A stretch of 64,000 nucleotides of DNA, from NCBI GenBank assembly GCA_001724995.1, contig MEFD01000016.1:62001-126000 (forward strand), written 5' to 3'. Shown here one piece after another: positions 23,626-35,548 of the stretch (the first letter of the stretch is position 1; each line of letters begins with the position of its first letter). The notes under the pieces are model-generated. The model was not told where the DNA came from. It saw only the letters and a program-made list of their open reading frames with translations, and ran no database searches. The position numbers and the translations under genes are program-made. Source of the DNA: Rubrivivax sp. SCN 71-131 (GTDB taxonomy: Bacteria > Pseudomonadota > Gammaproteobacteria > Burkholderiales > Burkholderiaceae_C).

Positions 23626-25533
23626 GTGAACAATCAATGGTTTTCCAAGGTCGCTGTCTGGCTGGTGATCGCCCTCGTGCTCTTCACCGTGTTCAAGCAG
23701 TTCGACCGCGGCGTGGCTCAGGGCAACCAGATCGCCTACTCCGACTTCCTCGAGGAGGTGCGGGCGCGGCGCATCAAGCAGGTGACGCTGCAGGAAAACC
23801 CCGGGGGCGGCACCGAGATCGTCGCCATCACGAGCGACGACAAGCGGCTGCGCAGCACCGCGACCTACCTCGACCGCGGCCTCGTCGGCGACCTGATCAA
23901 CAACGGCATCAAGTTCGACGTCAAGCCGCGCGAGGAGCCGAGCCTGCTGATGAGCATCCTCGTCAGCTGGGGCCCGATGCTGCTGCTCATCGGCGTCTGG
24001 ATCTATTTCATGCGCCAGATGCAGGGCGGGGGCAAGGGCGGCGCCTTCAGCTTCGGCAAGAGCAAGGCGCGCATGCTCGACGAGAGCAACAACACCACCA
24101 CCTTCGCCGACGTCGCCGGCTGCGACGAGGCCAAGGAGGAGGTCAAGGAACTGGTCGACTTCCTCAAGGACCCGCAGAAGTTCCAGAAGCTCGGCGGCCG
24201 CATTCCGCGCGGCGTGCTGCTGGTGGGCCCGCCGGGGACGGGCAAGACGCTGCTGGCCAAGGCCATCGCCGGCGAGGCCAAGGTGCCCTTCTTCAGCATC
24301 AGCGGCTCGGACTTCGTCGAGATGTTCGTCGGCGTGGGCGCCGCGCGCGTGCGCGACATGTTCGAGCAGGCCAAGAAGAGCGCGCCCTGCATCATCTTCG
24401 TCGACGAGATCGACGCCGTCGGCCGCCACCGCGGCGCGGGCCTGGGCGGCGGCAACGACGAGCGCGAGCAGACGCTCAACCAGATGCTGGTCGAGATGGA
24501 CGGCTTCGAGACCAACCTCGGCGTCATCGTGATGGCGGCCACCAACCGCCCCGACATCCTCGATCCGGCGCTGCTGCGCCCGGGGCGCTTCGACCGCCAG
24601 GTCTACGTCACGCTGCCCGACGTGCGCGGGCGCGAGCAGATCCTGGGCGTGCACATGCGCAAGGTGCCGGTCGGGCAGGACATCCGCGCCGACATCCTGG
24701 CCCGCGGCACCCCCGGCTTCAGCGGTGCGGATCTGGCCAACCTGGTCAACGAGGCGGCGCTCTTCGCCGCGCGCCGCAACGCGCGCGTGGTCGAGATGGT
24801 CGACTTCGAGAAGGCCAAGGACAAGATCATGATGGGCCCCGAGCGCAAGTCCATGGTCATGCCCGAGGAGGAGCGCCGCAACACCGCCTACCACGAGGCC
24901 GGGCACGCGCTGGTGGCGCGGCTGCTGCCCAAGACCGACCCGGTGCACAAGGTGACGGTGATTCCGCGCGGGCGCGCCCTGGGCGTGACGATGCAGTTGC
25001 CCGAGGGTGACCGCTACAGCATGGACAAGGAGCGCATGCTCAGCACGATCAGCGTGCTCTTCGGCGGCCGCATCGCCGAGGAGGTGTTCATGAACCAGAT
25101 GACCACCGGCGCCAGCAACGACTTCGAGCGCGCCACGCAGATCGCGCGCGACATGGTCACGCGCTACGGCATGACCGACGAGCTCGGGCCGATGGTCTAC
25201 GCGGAGAACGAGGGCGAGGTCTTCCTCGGTCGCAGCGTCACCAAGACGACCAACATGTCCGAAGAGACGATGCGCAAGGTCGACCAGCAGATCCGCCGCA
25301 TCATCGACGACCAGTACGGCGTGGCGCGCCAGCTGATCGAGGACCACAAGGACAAGATGCACGCGATGGCGCAGGCGCTGCTCGACTGGGAGACGATCGA
25401 CGCCGAGCAGATCGACGACATCATGGCCGGCCGCCCGCCGCGTCCGCCCAAGGACTGGACGCCCCCGGCGAACCGCGCGAGCGGCCCGCCGGCGCCGCCT
25501 GCGCAGGCCGACAGCGCGCCCGCCGCCGCCTGA
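23626..25533 (+). CDS. ftsH: ATP-dependent zinc metalloprotease FtsH
   Basis: [29 protein letters not shown] (HEXXH), SRH-containing AAA domain. Confidence 0.98.
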   Translation: MNNQWFSKVAVWLVIALVLFTVFKQFDRGVAQGNQIAYSDFLEEVRARRIKQVTLQENPGGGTEIVAITSDDKRLRSTATYLDRGLVGDLINNGIKFDVKPREEPSLLMSILVSWGPMLLLIGVWIYFMRQMQGGGKGGAFSFGKSKARMLDESNNTTTFADVAGCDEAKEEVKELVDFLKDPQKFQKLGGRIPRGVLLVGPPGTGKTLLAKAIAGEAKVPFFSISGSDFVEMFVGVGAARVRDMFEQAKKSAPCIIFVDEIDAVGRHRGAGLGGGNDEREQTLNQMLVEMDGFETNLGVIVMAATNRPDILDPALLRPGRFDRQVYVTLPDVRGREQILGVHMRKVPVGQDIRADILARGTPGFSGADLANLVNEAALFAARRNARVVEMVDFEKAKDKIMMGPERKSMVMPEEERRNTAYHEAGHALVARLLPKTDPVHKVTVIPRGRALGVTMQLPEGDRYSMDKERMLSTISVLFGGRIAEEVFMNQMTTGASNDFERATQIARDMVTRYGMTDELGPMVYAENEGEVFLGRSVTKTTNMSEETMRKVDQQIRRIIDDQYGVARQLIEDHKDKMHAMAQALLDWETIDAEQIDDIMAGRPPRPPKDWTPPANRASGPPAPPAQADSAPAAA

Positions 25534-25560
25534 GCGGCTGCGACCGCTTCGCGCGTCATC

Positions 25561-25582
25561 GACGGGGCCTTCGGGCCCCGTC
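25561..25582 (+). terminator. ftsH terminator with UUCG tetraloop
   Basis: GACGGGGCC-TTCG-GGCCCCGTC, perfect 9-bp stem, 28 nt after the ftsH stop. Confidence 0.7.
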
Positions 25583-25736
25583 TGCTTTGCAGCGGCACCC
25601 GGCCGGCCCGCTCCGGCCCGCTCCGGCCCGGTCGCGCGCGCCGCGCGGCCGTTCAACCCGTCACGACCGCGGCATGGCACGGAGCGAGCAGGCGCTGCGG
25701 CGGGCGAGGAAAATCCGGCTTCAGGGGGAAGCGACG

Positions 25737-27068
25737 ATGAGCAGACAGTATTTCGGCACCGACGGCATTCGCGGCACCGTGGGCAAGAGTCCGATCACGC
25801 CGGACTTCATGCTGCGCCTGGGGCACGCGGTGGGCCAGGTGCTGCGCCGGGGCAATCCGCATCCGACGGTGCTGATCGGCAAGGACACACGCATTTCGGG
25901 CTACATGCTCGAATCCTCGCTCGAGGCGGGTTTCGCGTCCGCCGGCGTCGACGTGCTGCTCAGCGGCCCGCTGCCCACGCCGGGGGTGGCCTACCTGACG
26001 CGCGCGCTGCGGCTGGACCTGGGGGTGGTGATCAGCGCCTCGCACAACGCCTTCGGCGACAACGGCGTCAAGTTCTTCTCCGCGCAGGGCGAGAAGCTGC
26101 CCGACGCCTGGGAGGCGGACGTCGAGGCGGCGCTCGCGCTCGCGCCGCAATGGGTCGATTCGGCCACGCTGGGCAAGGCGCGCCGGCTCACCGACGCCGG
26201 GGGCCGCTACATCGAGTTCTGCAAGAGCACGGTGCCGCACAACCTCACGCTGCGCGGCATGAAGCTCGTCGTCGATGCCGCCCATGGCGCGGCCTACCAG
26301 GTGGCGCCGAAGATCTTCCACGAGCTCGGCGCCGCCGTGGTGTCGATCGGGGTCCAGCCCGATGGCCTGAACATCAACCAGGGCGTGGGCGCGACGGAGC
26401 CGGCGGCGCTGGTGCAGGCCGTGCTCGAGCATGGCGCCGACTACGGCATCGCGCTCGATGGCGACGCCGACCGGCTGCAGATGGTCGACGCCAGGGGCCG
26501 CATCTACAACGGCGACGAACTGCTCTACGTCATGGCCGCCGACCGCCTGGCCAAGGGCGAGACGGTGCCCGGCGTGGTGGGCACGCTGATGACCAACCTG
26601 GCGGTGGAGCAGGCGCTGCAGCGCCTGCGCATTCCGCTCGTGCGCGCCAAGGTCGGCGACCGCTACGTGCTCGAGGAGCTGGCCGCCCGCGGCTGGCAGC
26701 TCGGCGGCGAGGGCTCGGGCCACCTGCTGGCGCTGGACCGGCATACCACCGGTGATGGCATCGTCAGCGCGCTGCAGATCATGCAGGCGATCCGGCGCAA
26801 CGGCCGTGATCTGGCTGCGCTGCTGGAGGGCGTGACGCTGTTCCCGCAGACGATGATCAACGTGCGCCTGCGCGAGGGCGGCGACTGGACGGGCAATGCC
26901 CGGCTCGACGATGCCAAGCGTTGCGTGACGCGCGATCTGGGCGACGCGGGCCGCATCCTCATCCGCGCCAGCGGCACCGAGCCGGTGCTGCGGGTGATGG
27001 TCGAATCGCGCGACGCCGACCTCGGCCGCCGCTGCGCCGAGCAGCTGGCGGCGGCGGCGATGGCCTGA
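25737..27068 (+). CDS. glmM: Phosphoglucosamine mutase
   Basis: [43 protein letters not shown]. Confidence 0.96.
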   Translation: MSRQYFGTDGIRGTVGKSPITPDFMLRLGHAVGQVLRRGNPHPTVLIGKDTRISGYMLESSLEAGFASAGVDVLLSGPLPTPGVAYLTRALRLDLGVVISASHNAFGDNGVKFFSAQGEKLPDAWEADVEAALALAPQWVDSATLGKARRLTDAGGRYIEFCKSTVPHNLTLRGMKLVVDAAHGAAYQVAPKIFHELGAAVVSIGVQPDGLNINQGVGATEPAALVQAVLEHGADYGIALDGDADRLQMVDARGRIYNGDELLYVMAADRLAKGETVPGVVGTLMTNLAVEQALQRLRIPLVRAKVGDRYVLEELAARGWQLGGEGSGHLLALDRHTTGDGIVSALQIMQAIRRNGRDLAALLEGVTLFPQTMINVRLREGGDWTGNARLDDAKRCVTRDLGDAGRILIRASGTEPVLRVMVESRDADLGRRCAEQLAAAAMA

Positions 27069-27106
27069 CGCAGCGGCCGCCCGCCATGTGACGGCCGGCG
27101 GGCCGG

Positions 27107-27124
27107 CTGTCACGAAGTCGTCAC
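27107..27124 (+). promoter_or_regulatory. PHO box upstream of pstS
   Basis: CTGTCAC-GAAG-TCGTCAC (direct 7-mers with 4-nt spacer) followed after 10 nt by a TAAAGT -10 at 27135-27140. Confidence 0.85.
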
Positions 27125-27176
27125 GCGGCGTTTCTAAAGTCCTGGGCAGTTCCACGAGCTGTCAAAAAGGACTGTC

Positions 27177-28214
27177 ATGACGCAAATTCTTCCCCGCGTG
27201 GCCGGCACTGCGCTGATCTTCGTTCTGGCGTCGGGCACCGCGCTCGCGCAGGATGTCACCGGCGCCGGTGCCACCTTCCCGGCACCGATCTATGCCAAAT
27301 GGGCCGACGCCTACAACAAGGCCACCGGTGCCCGCATCAACTACCAGTCGGTGGGCTCGGGCGCCGGCATCCGCCAGATCAAGGCCAACACGGTCGATTT
27401 CGGCGCCAGCGACATGCCGATCAAGGACGAAGACCTGGCCAAGGACGGCATGATCCAGTTTCCGACCGTCATCGGCGGCGTGGTGCCGGTGGTCAATATC
27501 AAGGGCATCGACCCCGGCCAGATCCGCCTCACGGGCCAGGTGCTGGGTGACATCTACCTGGGTAAGGTCACCAGGTGGAACGATGCCGCGCTGACGGCTT
27601 TGAATCCCGGCGTGCCGCTGCCCGACGCGGCGATCTCGGTCGTGCGCCGGGCCGACGGGTCTGGCACGACGTTCGTCTTCACCAACTACCTCTCGAAGGT
27701 CAACGCCGAGTGGAAGGAGAAGGTCGGTGAAGGCACGGCCGTCAACTGGCCGACCGGCGCGGGCGGCAAGGGCAACGAGGGCGTCGCCGCCTTCGTGCAG
27801 CGCCTGCCCAATTCGATCGGCTATGTCGAGTACGCCTACGTGAAGCAGAACAAGATGACATTCACGCTGATGAAGAACCGCGACGGCAACTTCGTGCCGC
27901 CGAGCGACTCGGCCTTCAAGGCCGCCGCCGCCGGTGCCGACTGGAGCAGGACCTTCTACCAGATCACCACGGAGCAACCCGGCAAGGATGCCTGGCCGCT
28001 GACCAACCCGACCTACATCCTCATGTACAAGAACCCGGACAAGCCGATGGTGTCGGGCAACGCGCTCAGGTTCTTCGATTGGGCCTTCGTCAACGGCGAC
28101 CCGATGGCCGGCGAACTCGACTACGTGCCGCTGCCGGACTCCGTCAAGGCCCTGGTGCGCAAGCATTGGGAGCAGATCAAGGACAGCAGCGGCAAGGCGG
28201 TCGCCTACAAGTGA
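27177..28214 (+). CDS. pstS: Phosphate ABC transporter substrate-binding protein
   Basis: [53 protein letters not shown]. Confidence 0.97.
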   Translation: MTQILPRVAGTALIFVLASGTALAQDVTGAGATFPAPIYAKWADAYNKATGARINYQSVGSGAGIRQIKANTVDFGASDMPIKDEDLAKDGMIQFPTVIGGVVPVVNIKGIDPGQIRLTGQVLGDIYLGKVTRWNDAALTALNPGVPLPDAAISVVRRADGSGTTFVFTNYLSKVNAEWKEKVGEGTAVNWPTGAGGKGNEGVAAFVQRLPNSIGYVEYAYVKQNKMTFTLMKNRDGNFVPPSDSAFKAAAAGADWSRTFYQITTEQPGKDAWPLTNPTYILMYKNPDKPMVSGNALRFFDWAFVNGDPMAGELDYVPLPDSVKALVRKHWEQIKDSSGKAVAYK

Positions 28215-28236
28215 TGGCCTGATCCGCCTGCGGCGG

Positions 28237-29307
28237 GTGCCTTGCGGTGCCAGCCGTCGGTTGCCGTCCAGCCCAGGAGCAACCGTGGCCGCTACACTCC
28301 CCGCCACCGCCTACGCCGCCGACAAGAAGATGGAGCGTGATACTCCCCGCGGGCGGCCGCCCGAGCGTCGCCGCGTCGCTCCCTGGGCCGATACGCTCTT
28401 CTCGCTCCTCACCCACGGTGCTGCCTGGCTGACCCTGGCCCTGCTGGCGGGCATCATCGTCTCGCTGGTCATCGGTGCCGCACCCGCGATCAAGGAGTTC
28501 GGTCTCGGCTTTCTCGTCAGCACGGAGTGGGATCCGGTACGGGAGGAGTTCGGCGGCCTGGTGATGATCTACGGCACGCTGATGACCTCGTTCATCGCGC
28601 TGCTGATCGCGGTGCCGGTGAGCTTCGGCATCGCGCTGTTCCTCACCGAGCTGTCGCCCAAGTGGCTGAAGCGCCCGCTGGGCATCGCCGTCGAACTGCT
28701 GGCCGCGGTGCCGTCCATCGTCTACGGCATGTGGGGCCTGCTGGTCTTCGGGCCCATCCTTTCGACCTATGTGCAGATCCCGCTGCAGGCCGCCTTCGCC
28801 GACGTGCCGCTGCTCAGTGCCTTGGTCTCGGGCCCGCCGGTCGGCATCGGCATTCTGTCGGCGGGCATCATCCTGGCGATCATGGTGATCCCCTTCATCG
28901 CGTCCGTGATGCGCGATGTCTTCGAGATCACCCCGACCCTGCTCAAGGAATCGGCCTACGGCCTGGGCGCCACCACCTGGGAGGTGGTGTGGAAGGTGGT
29001 GCTGCCCTATACGAAGACCGGGGTCATCGGCGGCATCATGCTCGGTCTGGGCCGGGCGCTGGGCGAGACCATGGCCGTGACCTTCGTGATCGGCAATTTC
29101 AACCAGCTCGATTCGCTGTCGCTCTTCGAAGCCGCCAACAGCATCACCTCGGCACTGGCCAACGAATTTGCCGAGGCCAGCGCGGGCCTGCACCAGGCGT
29201 CGCTGATCTACCTGGGGCTGGTGCTGTTCTTCATCACCTTCGTGGTGCTGTCGCTGTCCAAGTTGCTGTTGTCGCAACTGCGCAAGGGTGAAGGAACCCG
29301 GTCATGA
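28237..29307 (+). CDS. pstC: Phosphate ABC transporter permease PstC (true start may be downstream)
   Basis: PstC-type permease ([42 protein letters not shown]). Confidence 0.95.
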   Translation: MPCGASRRLPSSPGATVAATLPATAYAADKKMERDTPRGRPPERRRVAPWADTLFSLLTHGAAWLTLALLAGIIVSLVIGAAPAIKEFGLGFLVSTEWDPVREEFGGLVMIYGTLMTSFIALLIAVPVSFGIALFLTELSPKWLKRPLGIAVELLAAVPSIVYGMWGLLVFGPILSTYVQIPLQAAFADVPLLSALVSGPPVGIGILSAGIILAIMVIPFIASVMRDVFEITPTLLKESAYGLGATTWEVVWKVVLPYTKTGVIGGIMLGLGRALGETMAVTFVIGNFNQLDSLSLFEAANSITSALANEFAEASAGLHQASLIYLGLVLFFITFVVLSLSKLLLSQLRKGEGTRS

Positions 29308-30167
29308 GCGCGGTGATGAACGCCCCCCGGCTGGCCATGCACCGCCGACGCAAGCGCGTCAACGCCATCGCGCTGACGCTGTCGCTGGCGGCGATGGCCT
29401 TCGGCATCTTCTGGCTGATCTGGATCCTGGTCGAGACCGTGCGGCTGGGCATCGGCGGCATGGCGCTGTCGGTCTTCACCGAGATGACGCCGCCGCCGCA
29501 GGCGGACGTCGGCGGTCTGGCCAATGCGATCTTCGGCTCGCTGGTCATGGTGGCGCTGGCCACCCTGGTGGGCACGCCGATCGGCATCCTGGCCGGCATC
29601 TACCTGGGCGAATACGGCCAGAAGACCTTGCTGGGCCATGCCGTGCGCTTCATCAACGACATCCTGCTGTCGGCACCGTCGATCGTCATCGGGCTCTTCA
29701 TCTATGCCGTGGTGGTCGTCCCCTTCAAGGGCTTCTCGGGCATCGCCGGCGTCCTGGCGCTGGCCTTGATCGTCATCCCGGTCGTCATCCGCACCACCGA
29801 GAACATGCTGGCGCTGATCCCGAACGCGCTGCGCGAGGCCGCCTATGCGCTGGGCACGCCGAAGTGGAAGGTCATCCTTTCGGTCACGCTGAAGGCAGCA
29901 CGTGCCGGCGTCGTCACCGGCATCCTGCTGGCGGTGGCGCGCATTGCCGGCGAGACAGCCCCGCTGCTGTTCACCGCGCTGTCCAACCAGTTCTGGACCA
30001 ACGACCTGCGCCAACCGATGGCCAACCTGCCGGTGACCATCTTCAAGTTTGCGATGAGCCCCTACGAGAACTGGCAGCAGCTGGCCTGGGCCGGCGTCTT
30101 CCTGATCACGCTGGGCGTACTGCTGCTCAACATCCTGGCGCGCGTGCTGTTTCGCAACAAGCACTGA
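29304..30167 (+). CDS. pstA: Phosphate ABC transporter permease PstA
   Basis: [35 protein letters not shown]; 4-nt overlap with pstC. Confidence 0.95.
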   Translation: MSAVMNAPRLAMHRRRKRVNAIALTLSLAAMAFGIFWLIWILVETVRLGIGGMALSVFTEMTPPPQADVGGLANAIFGSLVMVALATLVGTPIGILAGIYLGEYGQKTLLGHAVRFINDILLSAPSIVIGLFIYAVVVVPFKGFSGIAGVLALALIVIPVVIRTTENMLALIPNALREAAYALGTPKWKVILSVTLKAARAGVVTGILLAVARIAGETAPLLFTALSNQFWTNDLRQPMANLPVTIFKFAMSPYENWQQLAWAGVFLITLGVLLLNILARVLFRNKH

Positions 30168-30187
30168 GCCCGACAAGGCGACAACCC

Positions 30188-30973
30188 ATGGAAGCCGTCA
30201 TCGACCTCCTCGCCACCGAGAAGATCAAGATCTCGGTGCGCAACCTCCATTTCTACTACGGCAGCTTTCTGGCGCTGAAGGACATCAACCTCGACATCCC
30301 CGAGAAGAAGGTCACCGCCTTCATCGGACCTTCGGGCTGTGGCAAGAGCACGCTGCTGCGCGTCTTCAACCGCATGTTCGAGATCTACCCCGACCAGCGG
30401 GCCCAAGGGCAGATCAACCTCGACGGCGAGAACATCCTCGAGAGCAAGGAGGACGTGTCGCTGATCCGCGCCAGGGTCGGCATGGTGTTCCAGAAGCCGA
30501 CGCCTTTCCCGATGTCGATCTACGACAACATCGCCTTCGGCGTGCGCCTGTTCGAGCGGCTGCCGCGCGTGGAGATGGACGAGCGCGTGGAATGGGCGCT
30601 GAAGAAGGCCGCGCTCTGGAACGAGGTCAAGGACAAGCTCGACCAGAGCGGCTCGGGGCTGTCCGGCGGGCAGCAGCAGCGGCTGTGCATCGCCCGCGGC
30701 ATCGCCATCCGGCCCGAGGTGCTGCTGCTGGACGAGCCCTGCTCGGCGCTGGACCCGATCTCCACCGGCAAGGTCGAGGAGCTCATCCACGAGCTCAAGA
30801 GCGACTACACGGTGGCCATCGTCACGCACAACATGCAGCAGGCCGCGCGCTGCAGCGACTACACCGCCTACATGTACCTGGGCCACCTGGTCGAGTTCGG
30901 CCCCACCTCCGACATCTTCATGAAGCCGAAGAAGAAGGACACCGAGGACTACATCACCGGCCGGTTCGGATGA
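30188..30973 (+). CDS. pstB: Phosphate ABC transporter ATP-binding protein PstB
   Basis: [48 protein letters not shown] at 30188. Confidence 0.96.
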   Translation: MEAVIDLLATEKIKISVRNLHFYYGSFLALKDINLDIPEKKVTAFIGPSGCGKSTLLRVFNRMFEIYPDQRAQGQINLDGENILESKEDVSLIRARVGMVFQKPTPFPMSIYDNIAFGVRLFERLPRVEMDERVEWALKKAALWNEVKDKLDQSGSGLSGGQQQRLCIARGIAIRPEVLLLDEPCSALDPISTGKVEELIHELKSDYTVAIVTHNMQQAARCSDYTAYMYLGHLVEFGPTSDIFMKPKKKDTEDYITGRFG

Positions 30974-30992
30974 GTCCGCATAGGAGCAGCAC

Positions 30993-31700
30993 ATGAGCGA
31001 CAAGCATCTGTCGACCCAGTTCGACACCGAACTCAGTGGCATCTCGGCGCGAGTGCTCGAGATGGGCGGTCTGGTCGAAGCCCAGGTGGAGCAGGCCATC
31101 CACGCGCTGACGAACATGAGCGGCGACATCGCCAACCAGGTGCTGCGCCAGGAGGAGCGCGTCAACCAGATGGAAGTGGAGATCGACCGCGACCTGTTCG
31201 GCATCATCGCCCGCCGCCAGCCCACCGCGCGCGACCTGCGGCTGCTGATCGCCGTCAGCAAGACCATCGCCAACCTCGAGCGCGTGGGCGACGAGGCGGC
31301 GCGCATCGCGCGCACCGTGCAGCGGCTGATGAACACCGGGGTGTCGAGCCGGCTGCGGCTGCCGGTGGCAGACCTGGGGTTCGCGGCCGGCCTGGCCACG
31401 GCGCAGTTGCGCAAGGTGCTGGACGCCTTCGCGCGGCTGGACACCGGCCGCGCCCTCGAGGTGCTGAAGCAGGACGACCAGATCGACCAGGAATTCGATG
31501 GCCTGTTGCGCAAGCTCATCACCTACATGATGGAAGACCCGCGCACCATCTCGGCGTCGATCGACCTCGTCTTCGTCGCCAAGGCGATCGAACGCGTCGG
31601 CGACCACGCCAAGAACCTGGCCGAGGTCATCATCTACGTCGTCAAGGGAACCGACGTGCGGCACAGCTCGATGGCCGCGGTGGAGAGCGCGATCAAATGA
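30993..31700 (+). CDS. phoU: Phosphate signalling protein PhoU
   Basis: STQFDTELSGISARVLEMGGLVEAQVEQAIHAL, ERVGDHAKNLAE. Confidence 0.96.
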   Translation: MSDKHLSTQFDTELSGISARVLEMGGLVEAQVEQAIHALTNMSGDIANQVLRQEERVNQMEVEIDRDLFGIIARRQPTARDLRLLIAVSKTIANLERVGDEAARIARTVQRLMNTGVSSRLRLPVADLGFAAGLATAQLRKVLDAFARLDTGRALEVLKQDDQIDQEFDGLLRKLITYMMEDPRTISASIDLVFVAKAIERVGDHAKNLAEVIIYVVKGTDVRHSSMAAVESAIK

Positions 31701-32431
31701 GCACGGTGCTCGTCGTCGAGGATGAATCGGCGATCGCCGAGCTGATTGCCATCAACCTGCGCCACGCCGGCCACGACGTGGTGCTGGCGTCCAGTGCCGA
31801 GCAGGCCCAGCATGCGATCGGCGGCGCGCTTCCCGACCTCGTGCTGCTGGACTGGATGCTGCCCGGCGAAAGCGGGCTGCAGCTGGCGCGGCGCTGGCGC
31901 GCCGACGCACGCACGCGCGCGCTGCCCATCATCATGCTGACAGCGCGCGCGCAGGAGGCCGACAAGGTGGCGGGGCTGGATGCCGGTGCCGACGACTACC
32001 TGGCCAAGCCCTTCTCGCCCAAGGAACTGCTGGCGCGCATGCGCGCGGTGCTGCGGCGCAAGGCCCCCGACGCGCTGGACGAGGCGGTGAGGCTCGGTCC
32101 GCTCCAGCTGGACCCGGCGGCACACCGCCTGCTGCACGAGGGCGAGGCGGGCGCGCGGGAGCTGCGCCTGGGGCCCACCGAGTTCCGTCTGCTGCACTTC
32201 TTCATGACGCATCCGCAGCGCGTGCACACGCGCGCCCAGTTGCTCGACCGCGTCTGGGGCGACCATGTCTTCATCGAGGAGCGCACCGTCGACGTGCACA
32301 TCAAGCGCCTGCGCGAGGGCCTGGCCCTGGCCGGCTGCGCGAGGATGATCGAGACGGTGCGCGGCGTCGGCTACCGCATGGTGGAAGCCGGCGACGAAGG
32401 CACCGTTGACGGTGCCGGCGAAGGCGGCTGA
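31697..32431 (+). CDS. phoB: Phosphate regulon response regulator PhoB
   Basis: VLVVEDESAIAELIAINLRHAGHDV, OmpR-type C-terminal domain. Confidence 0.95.
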   Translation: MSTVLVVEDESAIAELIAINLRHAGHDVVLASSAEQAQHAIGGALPDLVLLDWMLPGESGLQLARRWRADARTRALPIIMLTARAQEADKVAGLDAGADDYLAKPFSPKELLARMRAVLRRKAPDALDEAVRLGPLQLDPAAHRLLHEGEAGARELRLGPTEFRLLHFFMTHPQRVHTRAQLLDRVWGDHVFIEERTVDVHIKRLREGLALAGCARMIETVRGVGYRMVEAGDEGTVDGAGEGG

Positions 32432-32463
32432 AGTTCACCGCCGCCCGCATCCAGGACCGGCGC

Positions 32464-33843
32464 ATGCATCCGCTGCTGACCCGTGCGCTGCTGGCCCTGG
32501 CCCTGCTGCTGGCCGGCGGCTGGCTGGGCGCGCGGCTCGGCGCGGCGTTCGCGCACGCGACGGCGGGTGCGTTCGGCGGCTGCCTGCTCGGTCTGCTGCT
32601 GTTCCTGCTGCAGGATTCGCTGCGCGCGGGGCGGCTGCTGCGCTGGCTGCGGCAGGCGCAGGTCGGACCGCCGCCGCCCGACGCGCTGCTGTGGGGCGAG
32701 CTCGGCTACCGCGTCGAGCGCGCGCTGCGCCAGCGCGAGCAGGTGGCGCGGCGCGAGGCGCAGCGGCTGGTGCAGTTCCTCAGCGCCATCGAGGCCTCCC
32801 CCAACGGCGTCGTGCTGCTCGACGCCAAGGACGACATCGAATGGTGCAACGGCGTCGCGGCCGACCAGCTCGGGCTGGATCCGCAGCGCGACCGCCGACA
32901 GCGCATCGGCAACCTCGTGCGCGCGCCGGCCTTCGTCGCCTGGCTGCAGGGCGAGGATGCGGACAAAGCCCTGTGCATGCCGGCACCGGGGGGCGACGGC
33001 CGCCAGCTCGCGCTGCTGCTGCGCGCCTACGGCGAAGGGCAGCGCCTGCTGCTGACGCAGGACATCACCGAGCATGAGCGCGTCGAGGCGATGCGGCGCG
33101 ACTTCGTCGCCAACGTCTCGCACGAGATCCGCACGCCGCTCACCGTGCTGGCCGGATTCATCGAGACGCTGGCTTCGCTGCCACTGTCCGAGGCCGAGCG
33201 CGAACGCGTGCTCGGCCTGATGGCCCAGCAGGCCGAGCGCATGCACTCGCTGGTGGCCGACCTGCTGATCCTGGCCACGCTGGAAGGCAGCCCGCGCCCG
33301 CCGATGGACGAGTGGGTCGATGCGCGCGCGCTGCTGCAGCAGGTGCTGGGCGACGGCCAGACGCTGTCCGGGGGGCGCCACGTGCTGACGCTGCACGAGG
33401 CCGCGGATCGGCAGCTCGCGGGCAGCGGCCACGAGCTGCTGAGCGCGATCGGCAACCTCGTCCACAACGCCGTGCGCTATACGCCGCCGGGAGGACGCAT
33501 CGAGCTGCGATTGCTGCCCCGCGACGATGGCGGCGTCGAGATCGAAGTCGCCGACACCGGCCCCGGCATCGCGCCCGAACACCTGCCGCGGCTGGCGGAG
33601 CGCTTCTACCGAGTCGACGGCAGCCGCTCGCGCGACAGCGGCGGCACCGGCCTGGGGCTTTCCATCGTCAAGCACGTCGCGCAGCGACACGGCGGCGAAC
33701 TGCAGGTGCACAGCGTGCTCGGGCAGGGCACGCGCATGCGCGTCGTGCTGCCCGCGGTGCGCGTGCGGCGCGTCGGAGAGCTGCCCGCGCCGTGGCCGGC
33801 GCCGGACGATTCGGCTCACGACGCGGAGCCGGCGCGGCGGTAG
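32464..33843 (+). CDS. phoR: Phosphate regulon sensor kinase PhoR
   Basis: PAS + HisKA (FVANVSHEIRTPLTVLAGFIETL) + HATPase; follows phoB. Confidence 0.94.
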   Translation: MHPLLTRALLALALLLAGGWLGARLGAAFAHATAGAFGGCLLGLLLFLLQDSLRAGRLLRWLRQAQVGPPPPDALLWGELGYRVERALRQREQVARREAQRLVQFLSAIEASPNGVVLLDAKDDIEWCNGVAADQLGLDPQRDRRQRIGNLVRAPAFVAWLQGEDADKALCMPAPGGDGRQLALLLRAYGEGQRLLLTQDITEHERVEAMRRDFVANVSHEIRTPLTVLAGFIETLASLPLSEAERERVLGLMAQQAERMHSLVADLLILATLEGSPRPPMDEWVDARALLQQVLGDGQTLSGGRHVLTLHEAADRQLAGSGHELLSAIGNLVHNAVRYTPPGGRIELRLLPRDDGGVEIEVADTGPGIAPEHLPRLAERFYRVDGSRSRDSGGTGLGLSIVKHVAQRHGGELQVHSVLGQGTRMRVVLPAVRVRRVGELPAPWPAPDDSAHDAEPARR

Positions 33844-35477
33844 AGCCAGGTGCGCTCGCTGCGGTCCGTCGGTCGCTGCAGCGTGGCGCGCAGCGTCCAA
33901 CCGTCGACCTGCGGCCCCTGCGCGGCGGCCCCCGTGCGCAGCAGCACCGTGCAGGGCCCCGCCGCGGCCTGCGGCCGGGCATCGACGCGCCAGCCGCCCA
34001 GGACTTCGAGGGCGGCCACGAGCGAGGCCGCGGCGCGCGGCGCGGCGATGCACTCGTCGGCGTTGACGTGAGCGCCCACTCGCTGCACCAGGGTGCGGTT
34101 GCTGCGCGCATAGTCCAGTGGCGGCAGCAGCAGCGTCATGGTCAGCAGCCAGCCCAGCGCCACGCCGCCGGCGGGCAGCACCAGGCTCTTCCACAGCGCC
34201 TCGCGCTGGCGCCCGGTGCGCCAGCGCAGCAGCCACAGCCAGGCCAGGGTGCCGAGGGCCGCCGCGCCGAGCGCCAGCGGCGAGAAGCCGGGCACGAGGC
34301 CCGGTGCCAGCTTGGCGATGTTGGCCGCCGGCTTGGCCGGCACGCCGGTCTGCATGGCGCTGTAGAGCACCCAGATGGTGATCGCGGCGCCGGAGAAGAA
34401 GAACATCGAGAACCAGTCGATGGCGGCACTGGCGCTGCGCCGCAGCGTGGGCAGGGCAAAGGCCGCGAGCATCGCCATGCCGGGCAGCGCCAGCATCAGG
34501 GCGCGGTCCGAGCCGCCCATCGCCAGGCTGGCGCCGAGCCCGGTCGCGGCGACCACCAGCGGTACCGCGAGATGACGGAAGAGCACGTACTGCCGCCAGC
34601 GCCACAGCGTCCACAGCACCAGCGGCCACGCCGGCCAGAGGAACCAGAGCCACTGGCGCGGGATGGCGAGCAGATCGCGCGGCTGCGGCAGCGCGACCCG
34701 CCACTGCCACGTGCCCATCAGCCAGGCCAGGGCGATCGCCAGCGCGGTGGCCGCGAGCACCCAGCGGCGCAAGGCGCGCACGGCCGGATAGCCCGAGCGG
34801 CGGCAGACCTCGGCGCCGGCCAGACCGAGCACCAGCGCGATCGCGGGTGCGCCGCTGCCCGCCAGCAGCGGCAGCGCGGCGACGACCGCCAGGCGCGGCT
34901 GCCAGCGGCGAAAGGGCGCGGCGGCGAGCGCGTAGGCCAGCAGCGCGACGCAGGCGAGCTGGGCGAGTTCGGGCGTCGTCTCGTGGCCCAGCTGCAGCAG
35001 CCCGAGCGTAGCCATCAGTGCCAGCACTGCGGCATCGGCGACCGCGCGCGCGTAGTCCACCGGCTCGGCCTCGCCGCCGAAGGCCAGCGGCAGCGGCTGG
35101 GCAGCGTCGGTCAAGGCCAGATGGCGGCTGGCGGCCCAGGTGAAGAGCAGGGTCAGCGCCAGCAGCAGCGCGAAGGCCAGCCGCGCCGCCAGCGGCGGCT
35201 GCACGAGCGGCGACAGCAGCAGGATGGCCGCTGCGCCCAGCCAGTGCGGCAGCAGGGCGGCGTCGCCGGGGACGCCGCCGAGCGTGGGCGCGAGCCAGCT
35301 GCTGCGTCCGTCGGCCATCGACATCATCTGGCCGAAGGCGGCAAGATCGGCATGCCGCCAGGGGTCGCGGCCGAAGAGCCCCGGCAGCAGGTAGGCGGCA
35401 GCCAGGGCCAGCAGCGCCAGCCGCGGCAGCGGCCGTGCGCCGCGCGCCGTGACGAGGGCGGGGATCGGGGAATTCAC
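33816..35477 (-). CDS. Polytopic membrane protein, possible ArnT/PMT-like glycosyltransferase
   Basis: 553 aa, ~12 hydrophobic segments, [16 protein letters not shown] near N-terminus; convergent with phoR with a 28-bp overlap. Confidence 0.7.
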   Translation of the reverse strand: MNSPIPALVTARGARPLPRLALLALAAAYLLPGLFGRDPWRHADLAAFGQMMSMADGRSSWLAPTLGGVPGDAALLPHWLGAAAILLLSPLVQPPLAARLAFALLLALTLLFTWAASRHLALTDAAQPLPLAFGGEAEPVDYARAVADAAVLALMATLGLLQLGHETTPELAQLACVALLAYALAAAPFRRWQPRLAVVAALPLLAGSGAPAIALVLGLAGAEVCRRSGYPAVRALRRWVLAATALAIALAWLMGTWQWRVALPQPRDLLAIPRQWLWFLWPAWPLVLWTLWRWRQYVLFRHLAVPLVVAATGLGASLAMGGSDRALMLALPGMAMLAAFALPTLRRSASAAIDWFSMFFFSGAAITIWVLYSAMQTGVPAKPAANIAKLAPGLVPGFSPLALGAAALGTLAWLWLLRWRTGRQREALWKSLVLPAGGVALGWLLTMTLLLPPLDYARSNRTLVQRVGAHVNADECIAAPRAAASLVAALEVLGGWRVDARPQAAAGPCTVLLRTGAAAQGPQVDGWTLRATLQRPTDRSERTWLYRRAGSAS

Positions 35478-35548
35478 GCGCCGATGATGCCCGAGTGCGG
35501 CGCGGTTCCCGCCCCGGGGCGCGGCCGGCCGCTGGTGATAATCGCGCC

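Noticed and set aside
23536-27155. Long minus-strand ORFs (714 and 500 aa) opposite ftsH and glmM
   Set aside because: Antisense shadow ORFs in high-GC coding sequence.
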